Part shown: piece by piece, positions 25,794 through 34,947 of the stretch | Layout: the number at the start of each line of letters is the position of its first letter | How positions within the stretch are numbered: position 1 is the first letter of the stretch | Assembly: GCA_017694655.1 (NCBI GenBank) | Contig: JADIMQ010000067.1 | Span: 1 to 50,240 of the forward strand | From: Candidatus Cryptobacteroides merdigallinarum | GTDB lineage: Bacteria; Bacteroidota; Bacteroidia; Bacteroidales; UBA932 | DNA: 50,240 nt | Direction: 5' to 3' | Program-made: the position numbers and the translations under genes | The notes under the pieces: generated by a model | Database searches by the model: none | Told to the model about the DNA's origin: nothing | The model's input: the letters and a program-made list of their open reading frames with translations, nothing else

Positions 25794-28700
25794 ATGTATA
25801 AAAGTCTATTTATCAAGATTGTCAGACTCTTTATCCCCATGCTTGCGCTGTGCGTTTCCGTGCCCGGACACAGGGTGTCGGCACAGACAGGCGGCGGAAT
25901 AACTCTAGAGATGGACAATGTGAGGCTGGAGACTGTAATGGATGCCATAGAGCAGACCTCCGGCTATATCTTCCTGAATGACCTGGTGGACGTGGACCGT
26001 ACGGTAAGTATCAGTGTCCGCGACGCAGGCATAGAAGAAGTCCTCGGCCGGCTTTTCAAGGATTCCGGCATAGTCTGGAAAGTCGAGGGTACCAATATCT
26101 ACATTTCCGGCGTGCCAGTCCCGTCAGTGGACGGGGAGGCCGGGAGCGACCGCATCTCCGGGACAGTGGTTGATGAAAGCGGGCTTCCGGTTATAGGCGC
26201 GGGTGTAATAGTGCAGGGCACGTCCGTCGGTACGGGTACCGACGTGGACGGAAGGTTTTCATTCGTGCTGCCGGAGGGCATGGAGGGGGCATCCCTCGAG
26301 ATAGTATGCCTCGGGTATGCCACGGAGGTGGTCCCTATCGGTTCGCGGCGGCAGTTCGATATAACCCTGGCGACGGATGCCATAATGATGGAGGGGACTG
26401 TGGTAACCGCCCTCGGCATAAAGCGTTCCGAGAAGGCCCTTTCCTACAATGTCCAGGAAATTGATTCGGACGAGCTCCTGGCCAACAAGGACGCGAACTT
26501 CGTCAACTCCCTGAACGGAAAGGTGGCGGGTCTTGTGATAAACGCCTCGTCTTCAGGGGTCGGGGGCGCCTCCAAGGTAGTGATGAGGGGCCAGAAATCC
26601 ATATCGAAGTCTTCCAATGCCCTTTACGTGATAGACGGTGTGCCGATGTACACTACCGCGCGGGAGACTGTATCTTCGGAATTCGATTCCAGGGGAGCAA
26701 CTGACCCTATTGCCGACATCAACCCGGAGGACATCGAGTCCATGACGGTCCTGACGGGTGCCGCGGCGGCTGCCCTCTACGGTTCGGCGGCGGCCAACGG
26801 CGCCATTGTCGTGACTACCAGGAAGGGACAGGCCGGCAAGACCTCCCTTACAATCTCGAGCAACACGGAGATTTTTACCCCGTTCGTCCTCCCGCGCTTC
26901 CAGAACAGGTACGGTACGGGAGACTACAACTCCAAGGAAGGCTCTCTCCTGCGCAGCTGGGGCAACAGGCTCAATGACGCCAACTTCATGGGCTACAGCC
27001 CCGCGAAGGACTATTTCAGGCTGGGCGTCATCGGGACAGAGAGTGTCTCCCTGTCCACGGGGAACTCCAGGAACCAGACATATCTTTCCGCGGCCGCCGT
27101 CAATTCTGTCGGCAATGTGCCGAACAACAAGTACAACCGGTACAACTTCACCTTCCGCAATACCACCAGTTTCCTGAAAGACAGGATGACCCTCGACGTG
27201 TCTGCGAGCTTCATCCTGCAGGACGACCTGAACACGACTAACCAGGGTACCTACAACAACCCTCTTGTCGGGGCCTATCTTTTCCCGAGGGGGAACGACT
27301 GGGAGGATATCCGCATGTACGAGAGATACGACACTGCAAGGAAAATATATACCCAGTATTGGCCGGTAGGGAATGCGGGAATGGCCATGCAGAACCCGTA
27401 CTGGATAAATTACCGCAACCTGCGCCAGAACAAGAAGACCCGCTACATGCTTTCAGCAGGCCTGAGCTATGAAATACTTGACTGGCTGACGCTTTCTGGA
27501 CGTGTCCGTGCCGACAACTCCTACAACAAGTACACCGAGAAATTCTACGCGACCACCGTCCCTCTCCTTGCCGAGGAGTCCAGCAACGGCCTTTTCGGGA
27601 TAGAGGATGTCGAGGACAGGCAGGTCTATGCCGATGTCCTTCTTGACATCAACAAGACATGGGACGAATGGAGTCTCCACGCCAACGTCGGGGCCTCGGT
27701 TACCGACATGAAGAACGACCTTTTCTCCAACAGGGGGCCCATTGCAGCGGACAATATACCTAACGTGTTCAATGTCTTTGCAATAGACAGGGCAAAGATG
27801 GAGAAGAAACAGCAGGGCTGGAGAGAGCAGACCCAGTCCATATACGGCTCTGCCGAGCTCGGTTTCAGGAACGCCTGGTACCTTACCCTCACCGGGCGCA
27901 ACGACTGGCCTTCGCAGCTTGCCGGACCGCGCTCCCGGGTAAAGTCGTACTTCTACCCGTCTGCCGGGGTGTCGGTGGTCCTTTCCGAGATTATCCCGGG
28001 TATGCCGAGGCAGCTGGAGTTCGTGAAGCTGCGTGCGTCATTCGCCGATGTGGGCACCCCGTTCGAGCGCTGGCTCGCGAACCCTGTCCACGAGTGGCCG
28101 GACAAGGGCAACGCATGGGCCACGGACACTACCTATCCCGTGGAGCTCAAGCCTGAAAGGACACAGTCCTGGGAGGTCGGCCTCCAGGCCAGGTTCCTGA
28201 CCTGGTTCAGCCTGGATGCGACATATTACCGTACCAATACCAAGAACCAGACGTTCTTCCCTGAAATCTCCACGGGTTCAGGCTATTCGGAAATACCTAT
28301 CCAGTCCGGAAACGTGCTGAACGAGGGTTTCGAGCTTGCCCTGGGCTTCGAGAAACGGTGGGGGATATTCAACTGGGCGAGCAACTACACCTTCTCCACG
28401 AACCGTAACGAGATACTTTCCCTTGCCGAGAACGCGGTGAATCCTGTGACCGGAGAGAAGCTGAACATATCCACCCTGAACATGGGCGGTCTCGGGAACG
28501 CGCTCTTCCTCCTCCGGGAAGGGGGCACCCTCGGGGACCTCTACTCCCGCCAGGACTTCGTGAGGGACAGCAACGGGGACATCTACGTGGATGCTTCCGG
28601 CAATGTCTCCACCAGCACCATAAACAACGTGGATGACTACATAAAGCTCGGCAGCACCCTCCCGAAGGCCAACATGGCCTGGAGAAACGATTTCCGTCTG

Positions 28701-29156
28701 GGCAACTTCAACTTCGGCTTCATGTTCACGGCCCGTCTCGGAGGGGTGGTCTTCTCCAGGACACAGGCCATGCTCGACTACTACGGCGTGTCCGAGGCCT
28801 CGGCCGCGGCGCGTGACAACGGGGGCTATGTGGTCAACGGTTCGGATATCGTGGATGCGAACAGGTGGTACACAGCGGCCGCAGGAGGCAGTGCGGTACC
28901 TCAATACTATACCTATCAGGCCTCCAACGTCCGGCTCCAGGAGGCGTCCATAGGCTATACCTTCCCGAGGAAGATGCTCGGGGACGTCTGCGAGCTTACG
29001 CTCCAGCTTGTCGGGCGCAACCTCTGGATGATATACAACAAGGCCCCGTTCGACCCGGAGTCCATAGCGACCACAGGCAACTACTACCAGGGCATAGACT
29101 ATTTCATGATGCCGGCTACAAGGAATTTCGGCTTCAATGTAAGGATTAAATTCTGA
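25794..29156 (+). CDS. SusC-like TonB-dependent receptor with STN signalling domain
   Basis: The protein has 1120 residues. After the signal peptide comes an STN domain (about 36-95, ITLEMDNVRLETVMDAIEQTSGYIF), the part that signals to FecR. Next are a carboxypeptidase-like domain (ISGTVVDESGLPVIGAGV, with GTDVDGRFSF), a plug (GKVAGLVI, KVVMRGQKSI, LYVIDGVPM) and the barrel, which ends in NFGFNVRIKF. With the SusD 14 bp downstream it imports oligosaccharides across the outer membrane. Downstream enzymes point to high-mannose N-glycan oligosaccharides, as for the BT3983-type receptor of B. thetaiotaomicron. That comparison is from memory. Confidence 0.95.
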   Translation: MYKSLFIKIVRLFIPMLALCVSVPGHRVSAQTGGGITLEMDNVRLETVMDAIEQTSGYIFLNDLVDVDRTVSISVRDAGIEEVLGRLFKDSGIVWKVEGTNIYISGVPVPSVDGEAGSDRISGTVVDESGLPVIGAGVIVQGTSVGTGTDVDGRFSFVLPEGMEGASLEIVCLGYATEVVPIGSRRQFDITLATDAIMMEGTVVTALGIKRSEKALSYNVQEIDSDELLANKDANFVNSLNGKVAGLVINASSSGVGGASKVVMRGQKSISKSSNALYVIDGVPMYTTARETVSSEFDSRGATDPIADINPEDIESMTVLTGAAAAALYGSAAANGAIVVTTRKGQAGKTSLTISSNTEIFTPFVLPRFQNRYGTGDYNSKEGSLLRSWGNRLNDANFMGYSPAKDYFRLGVIGTESVSLSTGNSRNQTYLSAAAVNSVGNVPNNKYNRYNFTFRNTTSFLKDRMTLDVSASFILQDDLNTTNQGTYNNPLVGAYLFPRGNDWEDIRMYERYDTARKIYTQYWPVGNAGMAMQNPYWINYRNLRQNKKTRYMLSAGLSYEILDWLTLSGRVRADNSYNKYTEKFYATTVPLLAEESSNGLFGIEDVEDRQVYADVLLDINKTWDEWSLHANVGASVTDMKNDLFSNRGPIAADNIPNVFNVFAIDRAKMEKKQQGWREQTQSIYGSAELGFRNAWYLTLTGRNDWPSQLAGPRSRVKSYFYPSAGVSVVLSEIIPGMPRQLEFVKLRASFADVGTPFERWLANPVHEWPDKGNAWATDTTYPVELKPERTQSWEVGLQARFLTWFSLDATYYRTNTKNQTFFPEISTGSGYSEIPIQSGNVLNEGFELALGFEKRWGIFNWASNYTFSTNRNEILSLAENAVNPVTGEKLNISTLNMGGLGNALFLLREGGTLGDLYSRQDFVRDSNGDIYVDASGNVSTSTINNVDDYIKLGSTLPKANMAWRNDFRLGNFNFGFMFTARLGGVVFSRTQAMLDYYGVSEASAAARDNGGYVVNGSDIVDANRWYTAAAGGSAVPQYYTYQASNVRLQEASIGYTFPRKMLGDVCELTLQLVGRNLWMIYNKAPFDPESIATTGNYYQGIDYFMMPATRNFGFNVRIKF

Positions 29157-29170
29157 GGAGGACAATCTGT

Positions 29171-30820
29171 ATGGAAATGAAGAATATCGCAAGACATTTG
29201 GCGGCCGTCGCCGCGGTCTCGTCAATGGTGGCGTGCACGGCGGACTATATCGGCATAAACCGTAACCCGTACGGGGTCACGGACGACGAGATGCAGCGTG
29301 ACGGCTATGCTGTCAAGGCATCCCTCATTGGAATGGCCAACGGCGTCATATCCCCGGACCTGAACACCGCACAGTTCACTGACGTGCTCATGGGCGGTGT
29401 CACCGGGGGATACCTTTCCTCCGCCAACAGCGGGTGGGACAACACCATAATGAACTACAACCCGACGGATGACTGGACGAACGTCCTGATGAAGTCCGAC
29501 AAGATAATCCCGGTCATCTATTCCAACTACAGGCAGCTGCATCAGGTGACGGACGACCCTGTCATCCTTGCCGTGGGCGAAATCATAAAGGTGGCGGCCA
29601 TGCACCGCGTGACCGACACCTACGGTCCGATCCCTTATTCCAGGATAGGGCAGAACGGGGAGATAAACGTGCCTTACGACTCCCAGGAGGCTGTCTACCG
29701 GAAGATGTTCGAGGAGCTCGACGCGGCGGTAGACGCCCTGCTCCCGAACCGTACCAGCAATTTCACGGCTTCGGCCGATGTCATCTACGGAGGGAACGTG
29801 GAGAAGTGGATAAGGTTCGCGAATTCCCTGAAGCTCCGGCTCGCGATGCGTGTGGTCTATGCAGACAGGACCCTGGCGCAGGCCATGGCGGAATCGGCGG
29901 TGGATGAGGCCCGGGGCGGTGTCATGGTGTCCAACGGTGACAATGCCATGTTCTCGTCATGGGGCGTCGACGGCAACCCCATCCGCAAGACCATAGACTA
30001 CAACCCGGTAACACATGCCGACGGTACGCCCTGCACGACCAGGGCGAGCGATTCCCGTCCTTCGGCCGACATCATCTGCTACATGAACGGCTACCAGGAT
30101 CCGCGCAGGGAGAAATATTTCACCCGGAGCGAGTGGGACCAGACAAGCTATCCCTATGTCGGGCTGCGCCGGGGAATCGTGGTGCCGGACATGAACGCGG
30201 TCAGCCACAGGTATTCCGGCGTCACCCTCGGGGAAAACGACCCGGCATACTGGATGAATGCAGCGGAGGTTGCCTTCCTGAAGGCGGAGGCGGCGGCCGT
30301 GTTCAACTTCAACATGGGTACGGACGGGAAGACAGCCTACGAGGAAGGCATCCGCCTGTCGTTCGAACAGTACGGGGCCGACCTGGGCTCCTACCTGACT
30401 GACGCCACCAGCGTGCCGCAGAACTATACGGACCCGGCCGGGAGCAACACCTATGCCGGTACAATCTCCACTATAACGGTCGCGTGGGACGAGGCCGCAT
30501 CTGCCGAGGAAAAGCAGGAGCGCATAATCACCCAGAAATGGATAGCGAACTGGCTTCTCGGGAACGAGGCCTGGTGCGACTTCAGGAGGACGGGATATCC
30601 CCGTCTTATGCCTGCCACTGAAGAAGGCAACAAGAGCGCGGACAGGATTCTCACAACAGTTGGGGCACGGCGTATGGAATATCCTGACGACGAGGCCTCC
30701 ACGAACGCCCTGAACTACCAGGAAGCCGTCTCTGCCCTGCTCGGCGGGGCGGACGCGATGTCCACCAGGCTGTGGTTCGACCGCAAGCCGGACAACCCGA
30801 CATACATGAATCAACATTAA
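29171..30820 (+). CDS. SusD/RagB-like surface glycan-binding lipoprotein
   Basis: The 549-residue protein has lipobox MVAC (Cys22). SusD-type helical repeats are visible (VILAVGEIIKVAAMHRVTDTYGPIPY, AVYRKMFEELDAAVDALL, IRFANSLKLRLAMRVVY, AEVAFLKAEAAAVF). The C-terminal part has the usual NEAWCDFRRTGYPRL. ATG 29171 or 29177 may be the start. It forms the lid over the SusC barrel and delivers glycan at the cell surface. The gap to SusC is 14 bp and to the next gene 14 bp, so the genes form one operon. Confidence 0.93.
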   Translation: MEMKNIARHLAAVAAVSSMVACTADYIGINRNPYGVTDDEMQRDGYAVKASLIGMANGVISPDLNTAQFTDVLMGGVTGGYLSSANSGWDNTIMNYNPTDDWTNVLMKSDKIIPVIYSNYRQLHQVTDDPVILAVGEIIKVAAMHRVTDTYGPIPYSRIGQNGEINVPYDSQEAVYRKMFEELDAAVDALLPNRTSNFTASADVIYGGNVEKWIRFANSLKLRLAMRVVYADRTLAQAMAESAVDEARGGVMVSNGDNAMFSSWGVDGNPIRKTIDYNPVTHADGTPCTTRASDSRPSADIICYMNGYQDPRREKYFTRSEWDQTSYPYVGLRRGIVVPDMNAVSHRYSGVTLGENDPAYWMNAAEVAFLKAEAAAVFNFNMGTDGKTAYEEGIRLSFEQYGADLGSYLTDATSVPQNYTDPAGSNTYAGTISTITVAWDEAASAEEKQERIITQKWIANWLLGNEAWCDFRRTGYPRLMPATEEGNKSADRILTTVGARRMEYPDDEASTNALNYQEAVSALLGGADAMSTRLWFDRKPDNPTYMNQH

Positions 30821-30834
30821 AACTATTTGCGACT

Positions 30835-31950
30835 ATGAACGATAAACGCATTATCAGGCGTATCCCTTATATGGCGGCAGCCCTGTCTTTCCTGGCAGCT
30901 GCCCCGGCTTTCCAGTCCTGTGCGGACTGGACGGAGCCGGAAAGTGTCAAGCTGGTGAAGGCCGACCTGGAGACCCTGGACCCGGAACTGCGGGCACAAT
31001 ATCTCCAGAGCCTCAGGGATTACCGCGCGAGTGAACATAAGGTCATGATTGCCAAATTCGACAACAGCAACTCCGCCCCGTCGGGACGAGCCTGGCACAT
31101 TGCCAGCCTGCCGGACAGCGTGGACTATGTCATCCTTACGGAACCGGACAACCTCCATCCCCTGACGGTGGAGGAGATGTCCTCGATACGCTCCGAAAGG
31201 GGCACGGCTACCCTGTACGAGATAGACTGCGGCAGGTTCGAGGCTGAATACCGGGCCTATGAAGAGGAATGGGCCGCATCCCGTCCGGCAGCGGGAGACG
31301 GGTTCACTGATACCCCGGACGGGACCATGAAGACATTCCCGGAGTTCCTTTCGGAGAAAATGGCGGATGTCTTCTCCCCTTACGGCCGGTACGGCTATGA
31401 CGGGGTCCACATCGTCTATTCCGGCAAGTCTCCCCTGGGCATGACTGAGGCCGTGAAGGCGGAATACCTCGCCGGCCAGGAGGCGTTCTTCGGGAAGATA
31501 CTGGAGTGGCGTGCCGCGAATCCGTCGGCCCTGCTGTTTTTCGAAGGTACCCCGCAGTACCTCATATTCGAGGGTTCGGAAGCCTTTCTTGACGGGGCCC
31601 GGTACATCGTCGTGCCTTCCTATGGTGCAGTGTCTTACGAGGAGTTTTCATACAATACCCTGGCGATGGACAACGGGAGCATCCCTTCCGGCCGCTTCGT
31701 CATAGGGGTTTCGGCCATATCTGCCACCGACCCGAAAGACCTTTCCGGTACGTTCAACGGGACCGGGGAAGACGGGGCCCCGATGACGGCGATAAAGGCG
31801 GCGGCAAACTGGGTCAACATGGAGGACGGTGCGTTTGCCAGGGCCGGGGTGCTCGTGAAGCGGGCCAGCCACGACTACTACAATCCCTCCATGACCTACA
31901 GCAACATACGCGGGGCCATCTCGCTCATGAACCCTTCACCGTTAAACTGA
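30835..31950 (+). CDS. GH18-like surface lipoprotein lacking the catalytic Glu (predicted glycan-binding protein)
   Basis: The start is ATG 30835 (371 residues), 14 bp after susD, with lipobox FQSC (Cys29). The fold pattern is that of the GH18 barrels found next to endo-beta-N-acetylglucosaminidases (KVMIAKFDNSN, then YGRYGYDGVHIVYSG). The catalytic signature DGxDxDxE is degraded to DGVHIVYS (residues 189-196): only the first Asp and Gly remain, and Ser196 replaces the Glu acid. A hydrolytic role is therefore unlikely. Similar inactive GH18 proteins in high-mannose N-glycan loci (BT3986 type) act as surface glycan-binding proteins; that comparison is from memory. Confidence 0.85.
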   Translation: MNDKRIIRRIPYMAAALSFLAAAPAFQSCADWTEPESVKLVKADLETLDPELRAQYLQSLRDYRASEHKVMIAKFDNSNSAPSGRAWHIASLPDSVDYVILTEPDNLHPLTVEEMSSIRSERGTATLYEIDCGRFEAEYRAYEEEWAASRPAAGDGFTDTPDGTMKTFPEFLSEKMADVFSPYGRYGYDGVHIVYSGKSPLGMTEAVKAEYLAGQEAFFGKILEWRAANPSALLFFEGTPQYLIFEGSEAFLDGARYIVVPSYGAVSYEEFSYNTLAMDNGSIPSGRFVIGVSAISATDPKDLSGTFNGTGEDGAPMTAIKAAANWVNMEDGAFARAGVLVKRASHDYYNPSMTYSNIRGAISLMNPSPLN

Positions 31951-31960
31951 AAAAGGAATT

Positions 31961-33124
31961 ATGGAAACAATAGGAAAAATAATGGCTTTCATGGCGGTAT
32001 CCTTATTCTTCGCATCCTGTTCGGAGAAGGAGCCGCAGTTCGGCAACAGGCTGTATATAGACGTGACGGCGGTATCCGAGGAAATCCTGTTCAAGGGCTC
32101 CTCCGCCGCGGTCACCGAGGAAAGGGTGCTCAAGGCCGGCATCCCGCGTCCGGCATCCGGCAGGATCTCGGCCGTGTTCATCGCCGACCCTTCGCTGGTG
32201 GATACCTACAGGGATGCATATTATTCCCCGTCTGCCGAGCCGCTCCCGGCAGAGTACTGCACGGTGGAGAATGCGGAAGTGACCATTGAGGAGGAGGCTG
32301 TCTCCTCCACGGAGGCCACGGTCCGGTTCAGCGGCATAGAGAAGCTGGACATGGAGAAGACGTATGTCATGCCTGTGGCCATGAGAAATGTCCAGGGTGC
32401 GGAGGTGCTGGAGTCAAAGTCCGTGGTCTACTATGTGTTCAAGGGGGCTTCCCTCATCAACGTAGTGGCTGACATGAACGAGAACAGGGCCTGGCCGGAC
32501 TTCAAGGACTCCCCGGACTTCAACCTCGCGGCATTCACCCTCGAGGCCCTTGTGAACTTCAACCAGTTCGGCAAGCAGATTTCCACCATAATGGGGATAG
32601 AAGGAAAGTTCCTCCTGCGCATGGGGGATGCGGCTGTGCCTGACAACCAGCTCCAGATAGCTACCTCCAACGGCAACTTCACAGATGCCGGCCTGCAGAT
32701 GGAACCGGGGAAATGGTACCACGTGGCCCTGACCTTCGACAAAGGGGCCATCAAGGTCTATATCGACGGGGTTGAAAAGCTTACGGCCGACTGCGGCCTG
32801 GGTGCTGTGGATTTCGGGGTGCACCACAATGACGAGTCCAACGGCCAGCCGCGCTGCTTCTGGGTAGGGTATTCCTACAACGATGAACGGAGCATGAACG
32901 GGCTCATATCGGAAGTGCGTATGTGGAACAGGACCCTGACCCCGGAGGAGATAAATGCCGTGAACCATTTCTACACCGCGGACCCTGCGGCCGAGGGCCT
33001 GATGGCCTACTGGAAATTCGATGAGGGTGCCGGGACTTCGGTGAAGGACCACAGCCGGTACGGCCATGACCTCACCGTCGACAGTGAGCCGGAATGGGTG
33101 CAGGTCACTCTCCCGGAGTCCTGA
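31961..33124 (+). CDS. DUF1735 and LamG (concanavalin-like) domain lipoprotein
   Basis: The 387-residue lipoprotein has lipobox FASC (Cys20). The N-terminal DUF1735 part (about 30-150) has EERVLKAGIPRPASGRISAVF and YVMPVAM. The C-terminal LamG-like jelly roll (about 165-380) has FTLEALVNF, WYHVALTFDKGAIKVYIDG, GLISEVRMWNRTLTPEEI and GLMAYWKFDEG. Such proteins bind glycans on the cell surface and flank GH18 genes in N-glycan loci. It is 10 bp after the previous gene. A 276-bp gap with an insertion element separates it from the GH18 gene. Confidence 0.87.
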   Translation: METIGKIMAFMAVSLFFASCSEKEPQFGNRLYIDVTAVSEEILFKGSSAAVTEERVLKAGIPRPASGRISAVFIADPSLVDTYRDAYYSPSAEPLPAEYCTVENAEVTIEEEAVSSTEATVRFSGIEKLDMEKTYVMPVAMRNVQGAEVLESKSVVYYVFKGASLINVVADMNENRAWPDFKDSPDFNLAAFTLEALVNFNQFGKQISTIMGIEGKFLLRMGDAAVPDNQLQIATSNGNFTDAGLQMEPGKWYHVALTFDKGAIKVYIDGVEKLTADCGLGAVDFGVHHNDESNGQPRCFWVGYSYNDERSMNGLISEVRMWNRTLTPEEINAVNHFYTADPAAEGLMAYWKFDEGAGTSVKDHSRYGHDLTVDSEPEWVQVTLPES

Positions 33125-33154
33125 AGAGACATTTTTTCGGATAGTATCTGACGT

Positions 33155-33375
33155 GAGTTCGATGAATTTTAATTTATTGAAACTCATCGAACTTCCGCCA
33201 AGGAGCAGGACGGAAGTCCTGCGACGGGCCCCAGCGAGGGGCAAATGGGGGTGGCGCCCCTTGAAAAGGGGCTGTCGCCACAGCGACTGGGGTTTAAGAT
33301 AGGTGGATTTCGAAGAAATCCTTAACGACTGTTCGACGAATTCCTTAGTCCTGAGCAACATAAATTCGTCGAACT
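33155..33375 (+). mobile_element. MITE-like non-autonomous element, about 220 bp
   Basis: The ends are AGTTCGATGAATTT (33156-33169) and the inverse of AGTTCGACGAATTT at the right (33362-33375): 13 of 14 matches as terminal inverted repeats. GACGT flanks the element at 33150-33154 and 33376-33380, a 5-bp target duplication (6 bp if the shared T is counted). Each end also folds on itself: 33156-33165 with 33184-33193, and 33331-33342 with 33363-33374. Inner hairpins lie at 33205-33222, 33228-33242, 33251-33281 and 33305-33321. No ORF is present. A 43-bp relative is at 19234-19276. It accounts for nearly all of the 276-bp gap between its neighbours. Confidence 0.75.
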
Positions 33376-33400
33376 GACGTTATTTTAAAAAGCATATATC

Positions 33401-34834
33401 ATGAAAAGAATAATCTCGATAGCGGCTGTGATAACTTCCAGCCTTCTGTATATGTCCTGCCAGCAGGAGATACTTGTCGGGGACAAGGTGGACATGTCCC
33501 GCTACGGCAACGTGACATCCCTGAACGGTTATCTGCAGGCGGGAAGCCCCGGCAGTGCCGGCGGTGTGGTGGAGCTTGCCGGGAAGGAATACACTGCGAC
33601 CCTCCGTTTCGGTATGTCGCGGGTTCCGCAGGGAGGGGCGGAGATAAAGCTCTCTTACGACCCTTCCTACGTGCAGGCATACAATGCTTTACATGGAACT
33701 GACCTCGAGGCTTACCCGGAAACCGGGGTGGCCCTCGAGGCGGACGGCAGGATTACCGTTGCTCCAGACGGGAAGAAGACATACACCCTCGGGCTGACGG
33801 TCAGTGTGGCTGACAATCTCGTGGACGGGCAGACCTATGTCCTTCCGGTAAAGGCGGAGAGCCTCACGGAAGGGGTCAATATTCCCGAAGACGTGAGCCG
33901 CTGCGTGTTCCTCGTGAAGAATACGGCTTCTGCCGCCTATGTCCCCAAGGACCCTGATGCGGTGAAGACCTTCCTGTTTTTCGAGGTGAACGACACCAAC
34001 CCCATGAATGCCATCGAATACGTGCTTGAAGACGGCTCGATGTTTTTCGACTACGTGGTTCTTTTTGCCGCCAATATCAACTACGACAGGGAAAGGGGAG
34101 AGGTCTATGTCAACAACAACCCTAACGTCCAGTTCATCCTGGACAACAGGGACAAGCTGGTGAAGCCACTGCAGGACAGGGGCATAAAGGTCCTCCTCGG
34201 CCTTCTGGGCAACCATGACGAGGCGGGGCTCGCGCAGCTTTCCGACATAGGCGCGAGGCAGTTCGCGGACAATCTTGCGGCAATGTGCGAGGCTTACGGC
34301 CTGGACGGCGTGAACTTCGATGACGAATACTCGGCTGCGCCGGACCTGTCCAACCCTCTCTTTACACAGAGGTCCACGGAAGCTGCGGGAAGGCTTGTGT
34401 ACGAGACCAAGCTCCGCATGCCGGACAAGGCTGTGACCGTGTTCGACTGGGGGGACATGTACGGATGCGAGTCCGTGGACGGGGTTCCGGCTTCCGAGTG
34501 GTGCGACATTGTGGTGGCGAACTACGGGTCCTCGGCATATCCTGTGGGAGGGATGACCCTCAAGCAGTGCTCCGGGGCTTCAATAGAGATGAACCTCGGC
34601 CTTTATGGATACGGGTCGCCTGTCCCGGTGGAGACAGCCTCCAGGGTTGTCAGCGGCGGATACGGGTATTTCATGCTCTTCGCCCCGTTCGCAGGTGATT
34701 ACGATGCCGCAAAATACCGTGTCCAGGTGGAATCATTCAAGAATGTCGCTACCGGTCTCTACGGGCAGCCCCTCAGGGCGGTGACACGCTACTGGGAGAA
34801 GGAGGCGTTCGAGCCTGTCGCGATACCGTTCTGA
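33401..34834 (+). CDS. GH18 endo-beta-N-acetylglucosaminidase with N-terminal DUF1735 domain
   Basis: The 477-residue lipoprotein has lipobox YMSC (Cys20). A DUF1735/BT_3987-like N-terminal domain (about 55-180) precedes the GH18 barrel. The catalytic motif is intact: DGVNFDDE, residues 302-309, with E309 as general acid and D307 as the partner Asp. YSAAP follows as in Endo-F/H-type enzymes. It should cleave between the two core GlcNAc residues of N-glycans on glycoproteins at the cell surface. The architecture matches the BT3987 enzyme that acts on high-mannose glycans; specificity is inferred from context. The gene follows the MITE-like element by 25 bp. Confidence 0.92.
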   Translation: MKRIISIAAVITSSLLYMSCQQEILVGDKVDMSRYGNVTSLNGYLQAGSPGSAGGVVELAGKEYTATLRFGMSRVPQGGAEIKLSYDPSYVQAYNALHGTDLEAYPETGVALEADGRITVAPDGKKTYTLGLTVSVADNLVDGQTYVLPVKAESLTEGVNIPEDVSRCVFLVKNTASAAYVPKDPDAVKTFLFFEVNDTNPMNAIEYVLEDGSMFFDYVVLFAANINYDRERGEVYVNNNPNVQFILDNRDKLVKPLQDRGIKVLLGLLGNHDEAGLAQLSDIGARQFADNLAAMCEAYGLDGVNFDDEYSAAPDLSNPLFTQRSTEAAGRLVYETKLRMPDKAVTVFDWGDMYGCESVDGVPASEWCDIVVANYGSSAYPVGGMTLKQCSGASIEMNLGLYGYGSPVPVETASRVVSGGYGYFMLFAPFAGDYDAAKYRVQVESFKNVATGLYGQPLRAVTRYWEKEAFEPVAIPF

Positions 34835-34845
34835 ATCCGGGGCGC

Positions 34846-34863
34846 GTCGCGGCCAAGCGCGAC
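34846..34863 (+). terminator. Candidate hairpin terminator after GH18
   Basis: GTCGCG (34846-34851) and CGCGAC (34858-34863) form a perfect 6-bp stem, followed by TTT. It lies 12 bp after the GH18 stop and could separate the surface-protein operon from the transporter/GH130/GH92 operon. Confidence 0.35.
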
Positions 34864-34947
34864 TTTCTGCCCGTTCCGCCTTGTTTGGCTCAAGGATTTT
34901 GTGTATCTTGTCTTCTTTAATTTATACCGGCTACTATTGCAGTGACC

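Noticed and set aside
33155..33375. Invertible promoter flanked by inverted repeats
   Set aside because: The interior has no -33/-7 promoter pattern, no recombinase gene is near, and the flanking direct GACGT repeat fits transposition better.
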